A DNA stretch of 64,000 nucleotides from Lewinellaceae bacterium. GTDB lineage: Bacteria; Bacteroidota; Bacteroidia; Chitinophagales; Saprospiraceae. The position numbers and the translations under genes are program-made. Shown here in pieces: positions 44,912 through 55,347 of this stretch (the stretch's first letter is position 1; each line of letters begins with the position of its first letter). Where the stretch lies: assembly GCA_016713985.1 (NCBI GenBank), contig JADJOD010000050.1:71182-135181 (forward strand), given 5' to 3'. The notes beneath the pieces are model-generated. The model was not told where the DNA came from. It worked only from the letters and a program-made list of their open reading frames with translations, and made no database searches.

Positions 44912-47266
44912 ATGAAATTCAATAAATTACCACTCCTCTCCATCCTGTTCGTCCTCCTTTCCCGGATGGGTGCGGGCGCCCAAACGGCGGATGTATTTCC
45001 CAGAAGTATTCCGGAACTGGAAGGGGTGTCGTCCGAAGGTATCCTCCAGTTTCTGGAGGCCGCCGGAAAAAGCAAACACGAATTCCACAGTTTTATGTTT
45101 CTGCGCCACGGCAAGGTCATCGCCGAAGGGTGGTGGAACCCGTACCGGGCGGATTTGCGGCATACGATGTACTCCGTGAGTAAAAGTTTTACGGCGACGG
45201 CCATCGGGTTTGCGGTGAGTGAAAAACGCCTCGATGTCAACGATAAAGTCATCTCCTTTTTTCCGGGCGACCTGCCGGAAACCGTCAGCCCCTATTTGGC
45301 GGAGCTGCGGGTAAGGGATTTGCTCAGCATGTCGGCCGGACAGGAACCAGATCCCTCTTTTTCAATCGCCCCCAGAGACAGCAACTGGGTCCGCGCCTTC
45401 CTCGCCTGGCCCATCGTACACAAACCCGGCAGCAAATTTCTTTACAACTCCCTGTGTACGTATATGTTATCGGCCATCGTGCAAAAATTGACGGGTGAAA
45501 AACTGATCGATTACCTCCGGCCCAGGTTGTTCCAACCCTTAGGCATCGAAGAAATGGACTGGGAAATCGACCCGATGGGCATCAACGTGGGCGGCTGGGG
45601 CCTGCGGGTCAAAACGGAGGACATGGCCCGGTTCGGGCAGTTGTTTTTGCAAAAAGGCCGCTGGCAGGGCAAACAGGTGCTGCCGGCTGCTTGGGTGGAA
45701 GAAGCCTCCACCCTCAAAATCGTGCAACACCCCGATCTTCCGCAGGCTAAAAAGGACTCCAGCGACTGGGAGCAGGGGTATTGTTACCAGATGTGGCGCT
45801 GCCGCAACAATGCCTACCGGGGCGACGGGGCGTTCGGCCAATATATCGTCGTAATGCCCGACCAGGATGCGGTGATCGTGATCACCAGCGAATCCCCGGA
45901 TATGCAGGACGCGCTCAATTTAGTCTGGAAACACCTGCTGCCCGCCATTCAAAAAGACCAATTACCCGCCAATAAAAAAGCGGCGGAGTCGCTGAAACAA
46001 AAACTCTCCGAACTGGCGCTGCCGCAGTATCCCATAAGTGCCGCTTCGCCGGTAGCCCGCGACATTTCGGGAAAAACCTTCACCCTGTCTCCGAATACAA
46101 CGTACATACAACAGATGTCTTTTCAATTTATGGAGGACATCTGCCAGCTTACTTTAAAAATCGATACCGGCACCTATAACCTGATTTTTGCCGCCGGCAA
46201 ATGGGTTTACGGTGAAACGGACAAACGCGGCCCCTCTCTGGTAGCCCGCGCCAAAGGGCATTTCGCCGGTTTGCCGGCCTCCGAAATAGCCGGAAGTTAC
46301 CACTGGAAAGACGAAAAAACCCTGGAACTGATGCTGCGGTATATCGAAAGCCCGCATACGGAAACGTTCACCTGCCGGTTTGACCGAAACAACATTTCGG
46401 TCGACTACCAATACAGTTTTAACAAACGCGACGTCCAGACATTTAAAGGTACGTGGTCACAAACCCCGGCAAAACCGGCCAGACTGATTGTACGGGGCGA
46501 CGACATGGGCTTCTCGCATTCCGGCAACGAAGCGCTTGTTCAGGCGTTTAAAAATGGCATGGAAACCTCCATCGAAGTCATCGTGCCGTCGCCCTGGTTT
46601 CCCGAAGCGGTCCGGTTGCTGGAACAAAACCCGGGGGTGGATGTCGGGGTTCACCTGGCGATTACCAGCGAATGGGACAACGTGAAATGGCGGCCCCTGA
46701 GCGATTGCCCGAGCCTGCGGGACCAAGACGGCTATTTTTACCCGATGGTTTTTCCCAACCCCAATTACCCCGGCCGTTCCATCGTGGAAAACAAATGGGT
46801 GATCGCGGATATAGAGAAGGAATTCCGGGCGCAAATAGAAATGGCGCTGAAAAAAATACCCCGTATCAGCCATATCTCCGCCCACATGGGTTGCGCCATG
46901 ATCACCGAGGAAGTCAGGGCGATGACCAAAAAACTGGCTAAAGAATACGGCATCGACATTGACCCTGAGGATTATCACGTAAAACGAATGGGTTATGAAG
47001 GGCCCACGGAAACGGCCAATGACAAAATTCAGAGTTTTGTCAATGCCTTGAAAACGCTGGAGCCCGGTCAGACTTATCTTTTTGTCGAACACCCCGGTCT
47101 GGACGACGCCGAGTTGCGGGCGATTCATCACATCGGGTACGACCAGGTAGCCAAAGACCGGCAGGGGGTTACCGATTTGTTCACCGACGAGACGGTCCGG
47201 GCTTTTATCCGAAAAAACGGCATACAACTGATTGATTATAAAGACTTACTGATAAAAAAGAAATAA
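44912..47266 (+). CDS. Serine hydrolase (beta-lactamase family) fused to a ChbG/YdjC deacetylase
   Basis: A 784-residue exported fusion. After the signal peptide (ILFVLLSRMGAGA), residues ~35-350 are a class C beta-lactamase-family hydrolase with MYSVSKSF (Ser88, Lys91) and YNS in KFLYNSLCTYML; a beta linker region (~370-515) follows. Residues ~522-784 are a YdjC/ChbG carbohydrate-deacetylase-like domain: LIVRGDDMGFS (Asp530, Asp531 metal ligands), VGVHLAITSEW and HISAHMGC. ChbG removes acetyl groups from chitooligosaccharides. Joining a D-peptidase/esterase-type fold to a deacetylase suggests action on modified muropeptide or glycan. ATG 44912 replaces 44855. Confidence 0.82.
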   Translation: MKFNKLPLLSILFVLLSRMGAGAQTADVFPRSIPELEGVSSEGILQFLEAAGKSKHEFHSFMFLRHGKVIAEGWWNPYRADLRHTMYSVSKSFTATAIGFAVSEKRLDVNDKVISFFPGDLPETVSPYLAELRVRDLLSMSAGQEPDPSFSIAPRDSNWVRAFLAWPIVHKPGSKFLYNSLCTYMLSAIVQKLTGEKLIDYLRPRLFQPLGIEEMDWEIDPMGINVGGWGLRVKTEDMARFGQLFLQKGRWQGKQVLPAAWVEEASTLKIVQHPDLPQAKKDSSDWEQGYCYQMWRCRNNAYRGDGAFGQYIVVMPDQDAVIVITSESPDMQDALNLVWKHLLPAIQKDQLPANKKAAESLKQKLSELALPQYPISAASPVARDISGKTFTLSPNTTYIQQMSFQFMEDICQLTLKIDTGTYNLIFAAGKWVYGETDKRGPSLVARAKGHFAGLPASEIAGSYHWKDEKTLELMLRYIESPHTETFTCRFDRNNISVDYQYSFNKRDVQTFKGTWSQTPAKPARLIVRGDDMGFSHSGNEALVQAFKNGMETSIEVIVPSPWFPEAVRLLEQNPGVDVGVHLAITSEWDNVKWRPLSDCPSLRDQDGYFYPMVFPNPNYPGRSIVENKWVIADIEKEFRAQIEMALKKIPRISHISAHMGCAMITEEVRAMTKKLAKEYGIDIDPEDYHVKRMGYEGPTETANDKIQSFVNALKTLEPGQTYLFVEHPGLDDAELRAIHHIGYDQVAKDRQGVTDLFTDETVRAFIRKNGIQLIDYKDLLIKKK

Positions 47267-47338
47267 CCTTGCGGGCGGCATCGGCGGCTTCTGTTCCCCG
47301 GCTTAAGCCTTGTTACAACACATTAAAAAACAAAACAA

Positions 47339-48106
47339 ATGACACTTATTCCGTACATCGGGGCGATCGCCTTTCTTCTTTTATCCGGGCTTCGTATCGC
47401 CCAGGAATACCAGCGGTCCGTCATATTCCGGCTTGGCCGCTTTCAGGGTATCAAAGGCCCCGGGCTTTACTGGATTATTCCTTTTATCGAGCGGCAGCAA
47501 AAAGTCGATATCCGGACAAAAACCGTCGATCTGGAGCGCCAGGAAACCATCACGAAAGACAGCGTGACCATTAAAGTGAACGCCGTGCTTTGGTTCAGAA
47601 TAACGAATCCGGAGGATGCCATCATCAAGGTAGCCGACTACAATAAAGCGGTTTATCAATTTTCCGTTACCGCCCTGCGGAATATTATCGGGCAACACAC
47701 CCTGGACGAGGTATTGAGAGAACGCGAGCAAATCAACGGAACACTTCAAAAAATTGTCGACGCCACCACCGAACCCTGGGGAATTAAAATTGAAATGGTG
47801 GAAATGAAAGATGTCGAGATTCCGGAAGGTATGCAGCGGGCGATGGCGCGTGAGGCGGAGGCGATCCGGGAAAAAAGAGCCCGGATCGTGAAGGCGGAGG
47901 CGGAGCTGGATGCCTCCATAAAACTGACCCAGGGCGCCAAAGAAATGGAAGGAAGCCCGGTTGCCCTGGAACTGAGGCGGATGCAAATGTTGTCCGAAAT
48001 CGGCATCGACAACAATACCACAACGATCATCCTGGTGCCGTCGGACTTTACCAATGCAGCAAAAAGTTTTACGGAACTGGTGGCTGCGAAGAAAAAAGAA
48101 CAATAA
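47339..48106 (+). CDS. Slipin (stomatin-like SPFH protein)
   Basis: Inner-membrane SPFH-domain protein of 255 residues, slipin type. An N-terminal helix (LIPYIGAIAFLLLSGL) anchors it, followed by the band-7 domain with QEYQRSVIFRLGRF and GPGLYWIIPFIERQQKVDIRT, and a C-terminal coiled coil (EGMQRAMAREAEAIREKRARIVKAEAEL). Stomatin-like proteins form cage-like membrane oligomers and often pair with NfeD membrane proteases. No NfeD gene adjoins this one, which is unusual; the partner may be elsewhere. Confidence 0.9.
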   Translation: MTLIPYIGAIAFLLLSGLRIAQEYQRSVIFRLGRFQGIKGPGLYWIIPFIERQQKVDIRTKTVDLERQETITKDSVTIKVNAVLWFRITNPEDAIIKVADYNKAVYQFSVTALRNIIGQHTLDEVLREREQINGTLQKIVDATTEPWGIKIEMVEMKDVEIPEGMQRAMAREAEAIREKRARIVKAEAELDASIKLTQGAKEMEGSPVALELRRMQMLSEIGIDNNTTTIILVPSDFTNAAKSFTELVAAKKKEQ

Positions 48107-48313
48107 GAGCCTATCCGTAATTCCATCCCTTTCGCAACCGGTGAGTCCGGTTCGCGGGCCATTTGTCGAAAAAAACATTCCCTTCCGGCGCGTCCGCTAT
48201 AATTTTCGATTGTTCACCATCCAAACTGTGTTCGGGTGAATGGCGCCGGTATATATTCCCGTGTTGTTTTTTTACCGGAATTCATTCGAACGAATATTCA
48301 TAATAATCTCGCT

Positions 48314-50743
48314 ATGAAGATATTAACACTCATTTCTTTAATCCTGATCACCCATTGCATATATGCCCAGACCGCTGTTGTGCGGGGGGTGCTTCAAGGG
48401 CCCGAGGGGGAAGCCATTGCCTATGCCAACGTGGCGTTGTTTAATGCCGCCGACAGCAGTTTGTATAAAGTCGGCGCCAGCAACGACGCCGGTATTTTTG
48501 AGATGCCGGGACTGGGCGCCGGAAATTATTTTCTGAAAGCCGTTTACCTGGGTTTGAATGACCTGCAACGTGGCGATATTGCCCTGGCAGAAGGCCGGCA
48601 ACTGGATTTGGGGGTGCTGAATTTTACCGCCAAAACGATCGCGCTGGAAGAAGCGACCGTCAGCGCTACCCGGGCACTCGTGGAGATCAAACCGGACCGC
48701 ACCATTTTTAACGTGACTGGCACCATCAACAGTGTGGGCTCAGATGCCATTTCGCTGTTGCGCAAAGCGCCGGGTGTGACGGTGGATAACAACGACAATA
48801 TCAGCGTGTTGGGTCGCGCGGGGGTTCTTTTGTACGTGGACGGAAAACGCCTGCCGCTTACCGGCCAGGACCTGACCAATTACCTGCAAAACCTGACCGC
48901 CGAACAAATTGACCGGATTGAGATCATCACCAACCCGGGCGCCAGGTACGAAGCGGAGGGCAACGCCGGGATCATCGACATCCGGCTGAAAAAGGACAAA
49001 AATCTGGGCGCCAACGGCTCCGTAAACGCTACGTTCAACCAGGGCCGTTACCACCGCGCCAACCTCAACGGTAGCGGCAATTACCGCAACAAACGATTCA
49101 ATACCTTTGGAACAATGGGCGTGAACGGCGGCCGCGGGTTCAATGACATGGCATTTCTGAGCTACCAGAACGGCCTGGTGCAGGATGAAATAAACAACAA
49201 CCGCAACGACGGGATTTATTACAACTATCGCGCAGGCGCTGATTTTTTTCTGGCGCAAAAACACACCCTCGGTTTTTTGGCTTCCGGAGGCATCAATCAT
49301 TACGAAAGAACTTCCTACAACCGCATTACCCTCGCGCAGGAGACTACACCGGCAGACATCGACAGCATCCTGGTAGCCCACAACCTGGCGGATAACAACA
49401 GAAACCAGCAAACCTACAACCTCAACTACCGGTTTGACAACAACAAAGGCCGAAGCTTTAACGTGGACCTCGATTACGGCAACTACCGGAACAAAAGCAA
49501 ACGGTACCAGCCCAACCGCTACTACGATGCAAGCGAACAGGTGCTGCTTACGGAGGTTATCAACCGCTTCGATACACCTACCGATATAGACATTTCGACC
49601 CTGCAACTTGATTATGAGGATGAATTGTGGGGCGGCAAACTGGGTTTGGGTTCGAAACTAAGTCGCGTCGTTTCCGACAATACCTTCCTGTATTACGATG
49701 AGTTGGGCGGCGTTTCCATACTTAACGACACCTTTTCCAATTATTTTAAATACAATGAAAAGGTGTACGCCGGTTACATGAGTTATAGCCGGGGTTTGGG
49801 CAAAAAATGGAATTTTTCGGCGGGATTGCGGGCCGAAAAAACCGACGCTACCGGCGATTTGAAGGCCTTTTTGCCGGAATTGCAGGAAGATCCGGTTATG
49901 TTGAATTACCTGAGCTGGTTTCCCAGCCTGGGCCTCACCTGGGAGCCCGCCCCGAAACATAACCTCGCGCTGAATGCCGGCAGGCGGATCAACCGCCCGG
50001 ATTACAACGTTTTAAACCCTTTTAACAACCGGATCAGCGAACTTTCCTACGAAAAGGGGAATCCGTTCCTGCAACCGGAAATCGTGAACAACATAGAACT
50101 TGGCTACACCCTTGCCTACCGCTATAATTTCAAACTGGCATACAGCCGCACCACAGACCAGATCACCCGCCTGATTGCGCCGGATACCGTGGACTCCCGG
50201 GCCGGTTTTATCACCTGGGCCAACCTGGCGGACCAGAAGGTTTTTAGTTTCAACATCAGCGCCCCGGTACAAATATTCAAAAGCTGGAACGCTTATTTCA
50301 ACATCAGCGCCTCGCACATCAACAACCAGGCGGATTACGGCGACGGCGCCGTGGTGGACGTGCAAGCTTTCACGTACAACATCTACCAACAACACACCTT
50401 CGACCTTCCCTTTGGTTTTAAAGGCGAGGTTTCCGGCTATTTTTCGGGCCCCGGCGTATGGGGCGGCGTGTTTATTTACGAATCGAGCTGGAGCCTCGAC
50501 CTGGGCCTTCAGCGCAAGTTTTTGAATGACCGGCTCAACGTGCGGCTCAGCGTCAACGACCTTTTTTATGAACAGGGCTGGGATGGCGTCTCCAGTTTCA
50601 ACGGCCTGGTTTCTTCCGGGTATGGCCGTTGGGACAGCCGGCGGGCCAGCCTGAGCCTGGGTTATCGTTTCGGCAATGAACAGGTGAAATCGCGCAAACG
50701 CAGCACGGGTATTGAAGCCGAAGCAGGGCGGGTAGGCGAATAA
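48314..50743 (+). CDS. TonB-receptor-like outer-membrane protein with carboxypeptidase-like domain
   Basis: An 809-residue outer-membrane protein. After the signal peptide (ITHCIYAQ), a carboxypeptidase-regulatory-like domain (VVRGVLQGPEGEAIAYANV) is followed by a plug (LLRKAPGVTVDNNDNISVLG, RIEIITNPGARYEAEGNAGIIDIRLKK) and an outer-membrane beta-barrel of the OMP_b-brl_3 kind, ending around LGYRFGNEQ. It has no typical TonB box near the mature N terminus, so whether it is energised is uncertain. The start MKILTLIS at 48314 is used over 48236. Substrate unknown; a single gene. Confidence 0.85.
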   Translation: MKILTLISLILITHCIYAQTAVVRGVLQGPEGEAIAYANVALFNAADSSLYKVGASNDAGIFEMPGLGAGNYFLKAVYLGLNDLQRGDIALAEGRQLDLGVLNFTAKTIALEEATVSATRALVEIKPDRTIFNVTGTINSVGSDAISLLRKAPGVTVDNNDNISVLGRAGVLLYVDGKRLPLTGQDLTNYLQNLTAEQIDRIEIITNPGARYEAEGNAGIIDIRLKKDKNLGANGSVNATFNQGRYHRANLNGSGNYRNKRFNTFGTMGVNGGRGFNDMAFLSYQNGLVQDEINNNRNDGIYYNYRAGADFFLAQKHTLGFLASGGINHYERTSYNRITLAQETTPADIDSILVAHNLADNNRNQQTYNLNYRFDNNKGRSFNVDLDYGNYRNKSKRYQPNRYYDASEQVLLTEVINRFDTPTDIDISTLQLDYEDELWGGKLGLGSKLSRVVSDNTFLYYDELGGVSILNDTFSNYFKYNEKVYAGYMSYSRGLGKKWNFSAGLRAEKTDATGDLKAFLPELQEDPVMLNYLSWFPSLGLTWEPAPKHNLALNAGRRINRPDYNVLNPFNNRISELSYEKGNPFLQPEIVNNIELGYTLAYRYNFKLAYSRTTDQITRLIAPDTVDSRAGFITWANLADQKVFSFNISAPVQIFKSWNAYFNISASHINNQADYGDGAVVDVQAFTYNIYQQHTFDLPFGFKGEVSGYFSGPGVWGGVFIYESSWSLDLGLQRKFLNDRLNVRLSVNDLFYEQGWDGVSSFNGLVSSGYGRWDSRRASLSLGYRFGNEQVKSRKRSTGIEAEAGRVGE

Positions 50744-50763
50744 CGCTCCGTGCCCTGCGCGCC

Positions 50764-50798
50764 AAAAAAAGTCGGGACGGACAAGGTGCCGCCCCGAC
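50764..50798 (-). terminator. Intrinsic terminator of the T9SS gene
   Basis: On the minus strand GTCGGGGCGG (50798-50789) pairs with CCGTCCCGAC (50780-50771), nine of ten, over an eight-base loop, and seven Ts follow (50770-50764). It lies 34 bases past the stop of the large T9SS gene. Confidence 0.85.
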
Positions 50799-50831
50799 CG
50801 CACTGTTCGGGTTGAGTCTGACTTTTGGTTT

Positions 50832-53615
50832 TTATTTCACCCATATTTTGCCCGAAAACGACGCTCCGTTCCCGGTGGTGATCCTGAAAAAGTACATGCC
50901 CTGCGGCAATGTCGCCCGTTCAAGCCGGAAGACTTTTCCGGAAAAATTACGGCTCGCCACAAGTTTGCCCTGCCCGTCGGTCAGCTGGAATTGCCTGTTT
51001 TCACCGTCCTCCTGCAGCTCGAAAAAGACCGCTTCGGTAGCCGGATTGGGGTAAACCAGCAATTTGCCGGCGCCCGCTCCGGGGTTGTCCGTATCCACCA
51101 GTATGAAGTTTTCACCCACCGTGTGCCAGGTAGTATTGGTGATCACGGGGTCGTTAAAGTCGAAATAAATGGCCGTGCGGTTGTTGATCACGGTGCCGGG
51201 TGGGTTATCGGGTTGTTGCGAGACGCGGAATTTGACAAAACCGTGCGAAGCCGCTTCGTTGACATTGCTGTCGGGCAACAGGATGTTGTCAAACCGGAAC
51301 CGCAGCACATTGCCGTTCAGCACATCAAAATCGTAAGTATGGCTGGATGCACCGGCGCGCACCTTCTGGGGGTCCAGGTATTGCGACAAGGTATCGAGCA
51401 ACACGACGTTGAAGGCGGTGTCCGTGCCGGTATTCTGAAACCGGATCTGGTATTCGATATCCGTATTTTTCCGGATAAAGTGCTCATCGTCATAACCTTC
51501 CGGGAATGCCTGCTTGTCGTTGGGATCGTAGGAAGAAGTATTTTCCGTGCAGTCGATCGAACTGAACGGGTCGGGATCGCTGAGCGGGAAGATATTGACT
51601 AAGCCGGGGGTATTTAACCCGCCGCAACCTTCCACCACCGTGGCCACGATGCCGCCCCAGGGGTGCCCGGGCTCCTGCGGCGTTTCCAAACGCCAGGTCG
51701 CGCCATTGGACGGCTCACTCACGGAAAGGGTGTTTCCGGCAGCAAGCTGGTACGGTGTCGATTTGGCCATGATCAGGTCTTCCGTAACCACAAATTCCAG
51801 GGGATTGGCCATTGCGCCCCCGCCGATGTTTTTGATCTGCAGGCGCACCGAATCGCCGTCGCAATAACCACTTGCACGCAGGTCGGCTCCCGACCAGGGC
51901 AAGGGCGGCGGGCAGTCATCTGTCGGGTAAATGTGCGCTTCCGTGCAATGCGTCAACCCGGGCGGCGCATCACAATCGAGCATAAAGTCAATCCTGAATT
52001 GTCCGCAACTTCCCGGAGTGAGGTCTCCCGTTTCGAAACGGTAGGTATTCCCGCTCAGCAGGGCGCCGGGTAACGTTGCAGAAGTGAACTGGACAAAGGA
52101 ATCCAATGCCACATCAATATAGGTGTCGTCAATCGTCTGATCGCTGTAGTTGCAGTAGTTGACCCAATACGCGCCTGCAAAACACGGGCGCAGGCGCAAT
52201 GTGGCAATATCGACGGTGAGCAACGCGCAACTGCTGTTGAGCGGAACGGCAATGTTTTGCACGACGGGAGGCCCTGCTTCGATACCTGCCATGTACGTCG
52301 ACGGGCAATTGCCGCCGTAGTTATACGGCACGTCGAGGCCGATTTCAACCAGGCTGTCTGCGGTACAGATGAGCAATTCATAACCACCCGAGTCGTCGGT
52401 GAAAGTGGTATAAACATTACCGGTGACCTGGCCGATGGCTTTTATTTTAAAATCCTCCAGTCCGGGTTCGCCGGCGTCGAGTGTGCAGTTTTGCTGGGTA
52501 TCGAGGTGAACGGTACCCCGGAGTATCCTGCTGTTGAACAACAACTGCTGATAATACAAGGCTGAAGGCCGGAGCATCAATACCTGTGTGGGAACGTTGT
52601 TTTCATACAACCAGATGCTGTCTCCCAGCGCAATAATATCATAGGGGTCGCCGGTAATTCCGTCGTTGTTCAGGTCGAGTGCCGGCAGAGTATCTTCAAG
52701 GAATACACCTCCGGGTGTGTAAAGCCAGTCGATAAAGAACCACTCCCGTTCCACTTTTGCGGCTCCGCCGCCACAAATCGCAGGATCATCCGTGTCTATA
52801 GGGTCTTCCAGTATCTGGCTGAAGCCGCCGTCAAGCGTCATGGAATCTGTCGCGGTCTGGCCGGGATACTTCCATGCCGGCACATGGATGATAAATGTAG
52901 TCAAAATGGTGATGTTTTGCACGGCCTCACCCGTATTGCCGGAGCCGTCCGTGGCAAAAAACTTGCGCTGCAACTTTTTGGGGGTACCGTCAAAATTGGC
53001 AAACATATAATACGACTCCTGCAGGGTGATGTTGCTGCTGTCGCAATCGTCCGTATAGGTAGCCGATCCGAAGGCGGCAATAATTTTCGGATGATCGGCG
53101 GGGTCAAGGATGTCGATATCCAGGGCGGCGTATGCGGTGCTTGAAACGGTCATGTCGGGCGGCGCCACACACGCGGGAGGCACCACGTCCTGCAGGCAGT
53201 TGCCGGAAGAAATCCAGATATACTGCACGGCTTCGCCGGTGTTGCCCGCGGCATCCGTAGCAAAAAACCGGCGTTGTAATTTATAAGGCGACGAAACCGG
53301 CCCGAACAGGTAAAAAGACTCCTGCACGGTGCTGTTGCCGTCGTCGCAGTTGTCCCAGTGCGTCAGTGTGCCGAACGCGGCATAAATTTTTGGCAACTCG
53401 TCGGGCAGGTTGGAGATGTCAATATCCAGAGAATCCCAGACCGTACTGGTGATGGTGACGTCGGCGGGAGCAGTGCATACGGGTGCTACGAGGTCGGGAT
53501 TGCACTGCGCGGACAGTTCCTGCGTGGGCAGGAGCCATGCCGTTAGCCAGCACAGCAGTATGGCCAGGGGACGTACCATACTTTTCGATTTGGAGAAAAA
53601 GGCAGTTTTTTTCAT
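50832..53615 (-). CDS. Large T9SS surface protein with DUF7619-like domain
   Basis: A 927-residue secreted protein, probably an adhesin or surface component. An N-terminal signal (LAILLCWLTAWLLPTQ) is followed by a duplicated ~95-residue unit (CTAPADVTITSTVWDSLDIDI and CVAPPDMTVSSTAYAALDIDI), then a beta-rich region and a domain starting DPNDKQAFPEGYDDEHFIRK with IEYQIRFQNTGTDTAFNV, which is widely found just before T9SS tails. The last ~75 residues form a type A sorting domain (LLVYPNPATEAVF to FSGKIWVK). The start is taken at 53615; MVRPLAILL at residue 13 is an alternative. Confidence 0.88.
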   Translation of the reverse strand: MKKTAFFSKSKSMVRPLAILLCWLTAWLLPTQELSAQCNPDLVAPVCTAPADVTITSTVWDSLDIDISNLPDELPKIYAAFGTLTHWDNCDDGNSTVQESFYLFGPVSSPYKLQRRFFATDAAGNTGEAVQYIWISSGNCLQDVVPPACVAPPDMTVSSTAYAALDIDILDPADHPKIIAAFGSATYTDDCDSSNITLQESYYMFANFDGTPKKLQRKFFATDGSGNTGEAVQNITILTTFIIHVPAWKYPGQTATDSMTLDGGFSQILEDPIDTDDPAICGGGAAKVEREWFFIDWLYTPGGVFLEDTLPALDLNNDGITGDPYDIIALGDSIWLYENNVPTQVLMLRPSALYYQQLLFNSRILRGTVHLDTQQNCTLDAGEPGLEDFKIKAIGQVTGNVYTTFTDDSGGYELLICTADSLVEIGLDVPYNYGGNCPSTYMAGIEAGPPVVQNIAVPLNSSCALLTVDIATLRLRPCFAGAYWVNYCNYSDQTIDDTYIDVALDSFVQFTSATLPGALLSGNTYRFETGDLTPGSCGQFRIDFMLDCDAPPGLTHCTEAHIYPTDDCPPPLPWSGADLRASGYCDGDSVRLQIKNIGGGAMANPLEFVVTEDLIMAKSTPYQLAAGNTLSVSEPSNGATWRLETPQEPGHPWGGIVATVVEGCGGLNTPGLVNIFPLSDPDPFSSIDCTENTSSYDPNDKQAFPEGYDDEHFIRKNTDIEYQIRFQNTGTDTAFNVVLLDTLSQYLDPQKVRAGASSHTYDFDVLNGNVLRFRFDNILLPDSNVNEAASHGFVKFRVSQQPDNPPGTVINNRTAIYFDFNDPVITNTTWHTVGENFILVDTDNPGAGAGKLLVYPNPATEAVFFELQEDGENRQFQLTDGQGKLVASRNFSGKVFRLERATLPQGMYFFRITTGNGASFSGKIWVK

Positions 53616-53800
53616 AAGATATTAATTCGTTGATACTGTTTGAAACAAGATTGTTGCGCACACAAAATCACGTTGCAAAAGTGCGCGGGCATTGTCTGTC
53701 AGCCAAAATCAAAAATTTACAAAAATTGAATTTACTTTTGCATTTTAATGTTATAATTAATTGATAATTAGATTATTATTATTCAAATAATTGAATAAAT

Positions 53801-55186
53801 ATGGAAAAAAGTCAATTGCGCCAGCTCATCTTTTCTTTTTCCGCCGCCGAAAAACGCGAGGCGCGCAAATTCCTGGAGTCGCCTTATTTCAACCAGCGGC
53901 GCGATGTGGTGCAGTTATTCGATTGGTTTTGTGAAAATGAAACTCCCGAAAAAACTTCCGCCAAGCGGCGCTTGTTTGGAGAAAAAACCGTCGGCGACCA
54001 GGAATTACGCCTGCGCATGACCTACCTGCACCGCCTGCTCGAACGGTACATTGCCCAGAAAGAAACCGATGCCGACGAGGTCGCCCAGAAGTTGCAACTC
54101 GCAACCGCTTACCGCAAACGCGGGCTGGTAACACAGTTCGACCGGGCGCGTAAAGGGCTGGAAAAAATGATGGAAAACAACTCTCTGCGCGATGCAAGGT
54201 ACCACGACTGGCAATTCCGGCTGCACTGGGAAACCCACCAGATTTCTCATGCAAGAAACCCGACCGAATATAAACACCTGAGAGCGGCTTCCATGGCCGC
54301 CGACGTAGCTTACCTGACGCTCAAACTGCGCCTGGTCTGCCTGCTCACGGTTCACCAGACGCTTTATTCCGTGGAATATGACACCGGCTGGGAGGCGGAA
54401 GTGGTGGATTTTGCCGATAAAAATTTTTCACAAACCCACCCCGCAGTAGCCGTTTATCTGCACTGTTACCGCATGATGCGCCACCCGGAAAACGAAAGCC
54501 ACTTTCAACAGTTCAAAAAACTGTTGCTCAGCGACAACGGCACGTTTTCGGGGGAAGAAATGCACGGGTTGTTTATCTGGGCCATCAATTATTGCGTCCG
54601 GCGCCTCAACGCCGGTGAAAAACGCTACTTCCGGGAGGTTTCGGAACTCTACAAACCCGGACTCGAAAGTGGTTATCTGCTGGAAAACGGCGTATTGCCG
54701 CGATTCACCTACCACAATGTCGTGGCCGCCGGACTTCAAACGGGCGACCTGGAATGGGTCGGCTTTTTTATCCATCACTATAAAAACAACCTCGAAAAAC
54801 AGTACCGGGAAAGTGCGTTTTGTTTTAACCTCGCCCGCCTCGAATTTGCCCGGAAACAATACGGCGCCGTGCTCGAATTGCTGCAAAAAGCCAATTACCG
54901 CGATGTACTGGTCAACCTCGCCACCAAAACCCTGTTGCTGAAAACCTATTACGAACTCGACGAATTCGACCTGCTCCAGTCCCACCTCGATGCCATGCAC
55001 AACTACATCAGCCGAAAAAGGATCATCGGGTATCACCGGACAAACTACCTGAACGTCATCCGGTATACTTCCAAACTGCTGGGCCTTCGTTTTTCAGACA
55101 AAAACGAGGTAAAAAAACTGCGGACTGCCGTGGAGCAGGAAGAAAACCTTGGCGAAAAAGACTGGTTTTTGGGGCACCTGGAATAA
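53801..55186 (+). CDS. Conserved helical hypothetical protein
   Basis: A 461-residue, probably cytoplasmic, all-helical protein without signal peptide or membrane helices. I do not recognise a characterised family. Repeated patterns such as LLERYIAQKETDADEVAQKLQLATAYRKRG and ALEL-type helix pairs suggest TPR-like repeats. Similar proteins with an N-terminal LRQLIFSFSAAEKREARKFLESPYFN motif occur in relatives. It starts after an A/T-rich gap (53616-53800). Confidence 0.6.
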   Translation: MEKSQLRQLIFSFSAAEKREARKFLESPYFNQRRDVVQLFDWFCENETPEKTSAKRRLFGEKTVGDQELRLRMTYLHRLLERYIAQKETDADEVAQKLQLATAYRKRGLVTQFDRARKGLEKMMENNSLRDARYHDWQFRLHWETHQISHARNPTEYKHLRAASMAADVAYLTLKLRLVCLLTVHQTLYSVEYDTGWEAEVVDFADKNFSQTHPAVAVYLHCYRMMRHPENESHFQQFKKLLLSDNGTFSGEEMHGLFIWAINYCVRRLNAGEKRYFREVSELYKPGLESGYLLENGVLPRFTYHNVVAAGLQTGDLEWVGFFIHHYKNNLEKQYRESAFCFNLARLEFARKQYGAVLELLQKANYRDVLVNLATKTLLLKTYYELDEFDLLQSHLDAMHNYISRKRIIGYHRTNYLNVIRYTSKLLGLRFSDKNEVKKLRTAVEQEENLGEKDWFLGHLE

Positions 55187-55347
55187 AAACCCGGCGGATA
55201 CTTCTTCAAACCCGGCGAATGCTTTACCTTTTTTTCCCTCAGGTTATTGGATTTTTCAAGGATTTGGTTCAACGCCTCCTGAATGGTAAGCAGCATTTCG
55301 CCTTTTTGCGCCAGGTGCATGAGTATGTACAACACCATCGTCACCAC

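Noticed and set aside
55045..55347. Minus-strand 100-codon frame after the helical protein gene
   Set aside because: Half of it is antisense to the gene. The remaining ~50 codons (MHLAQKGEMLLTIQEALNQI) might be a gene remnant, but there is no start context or match I can support.
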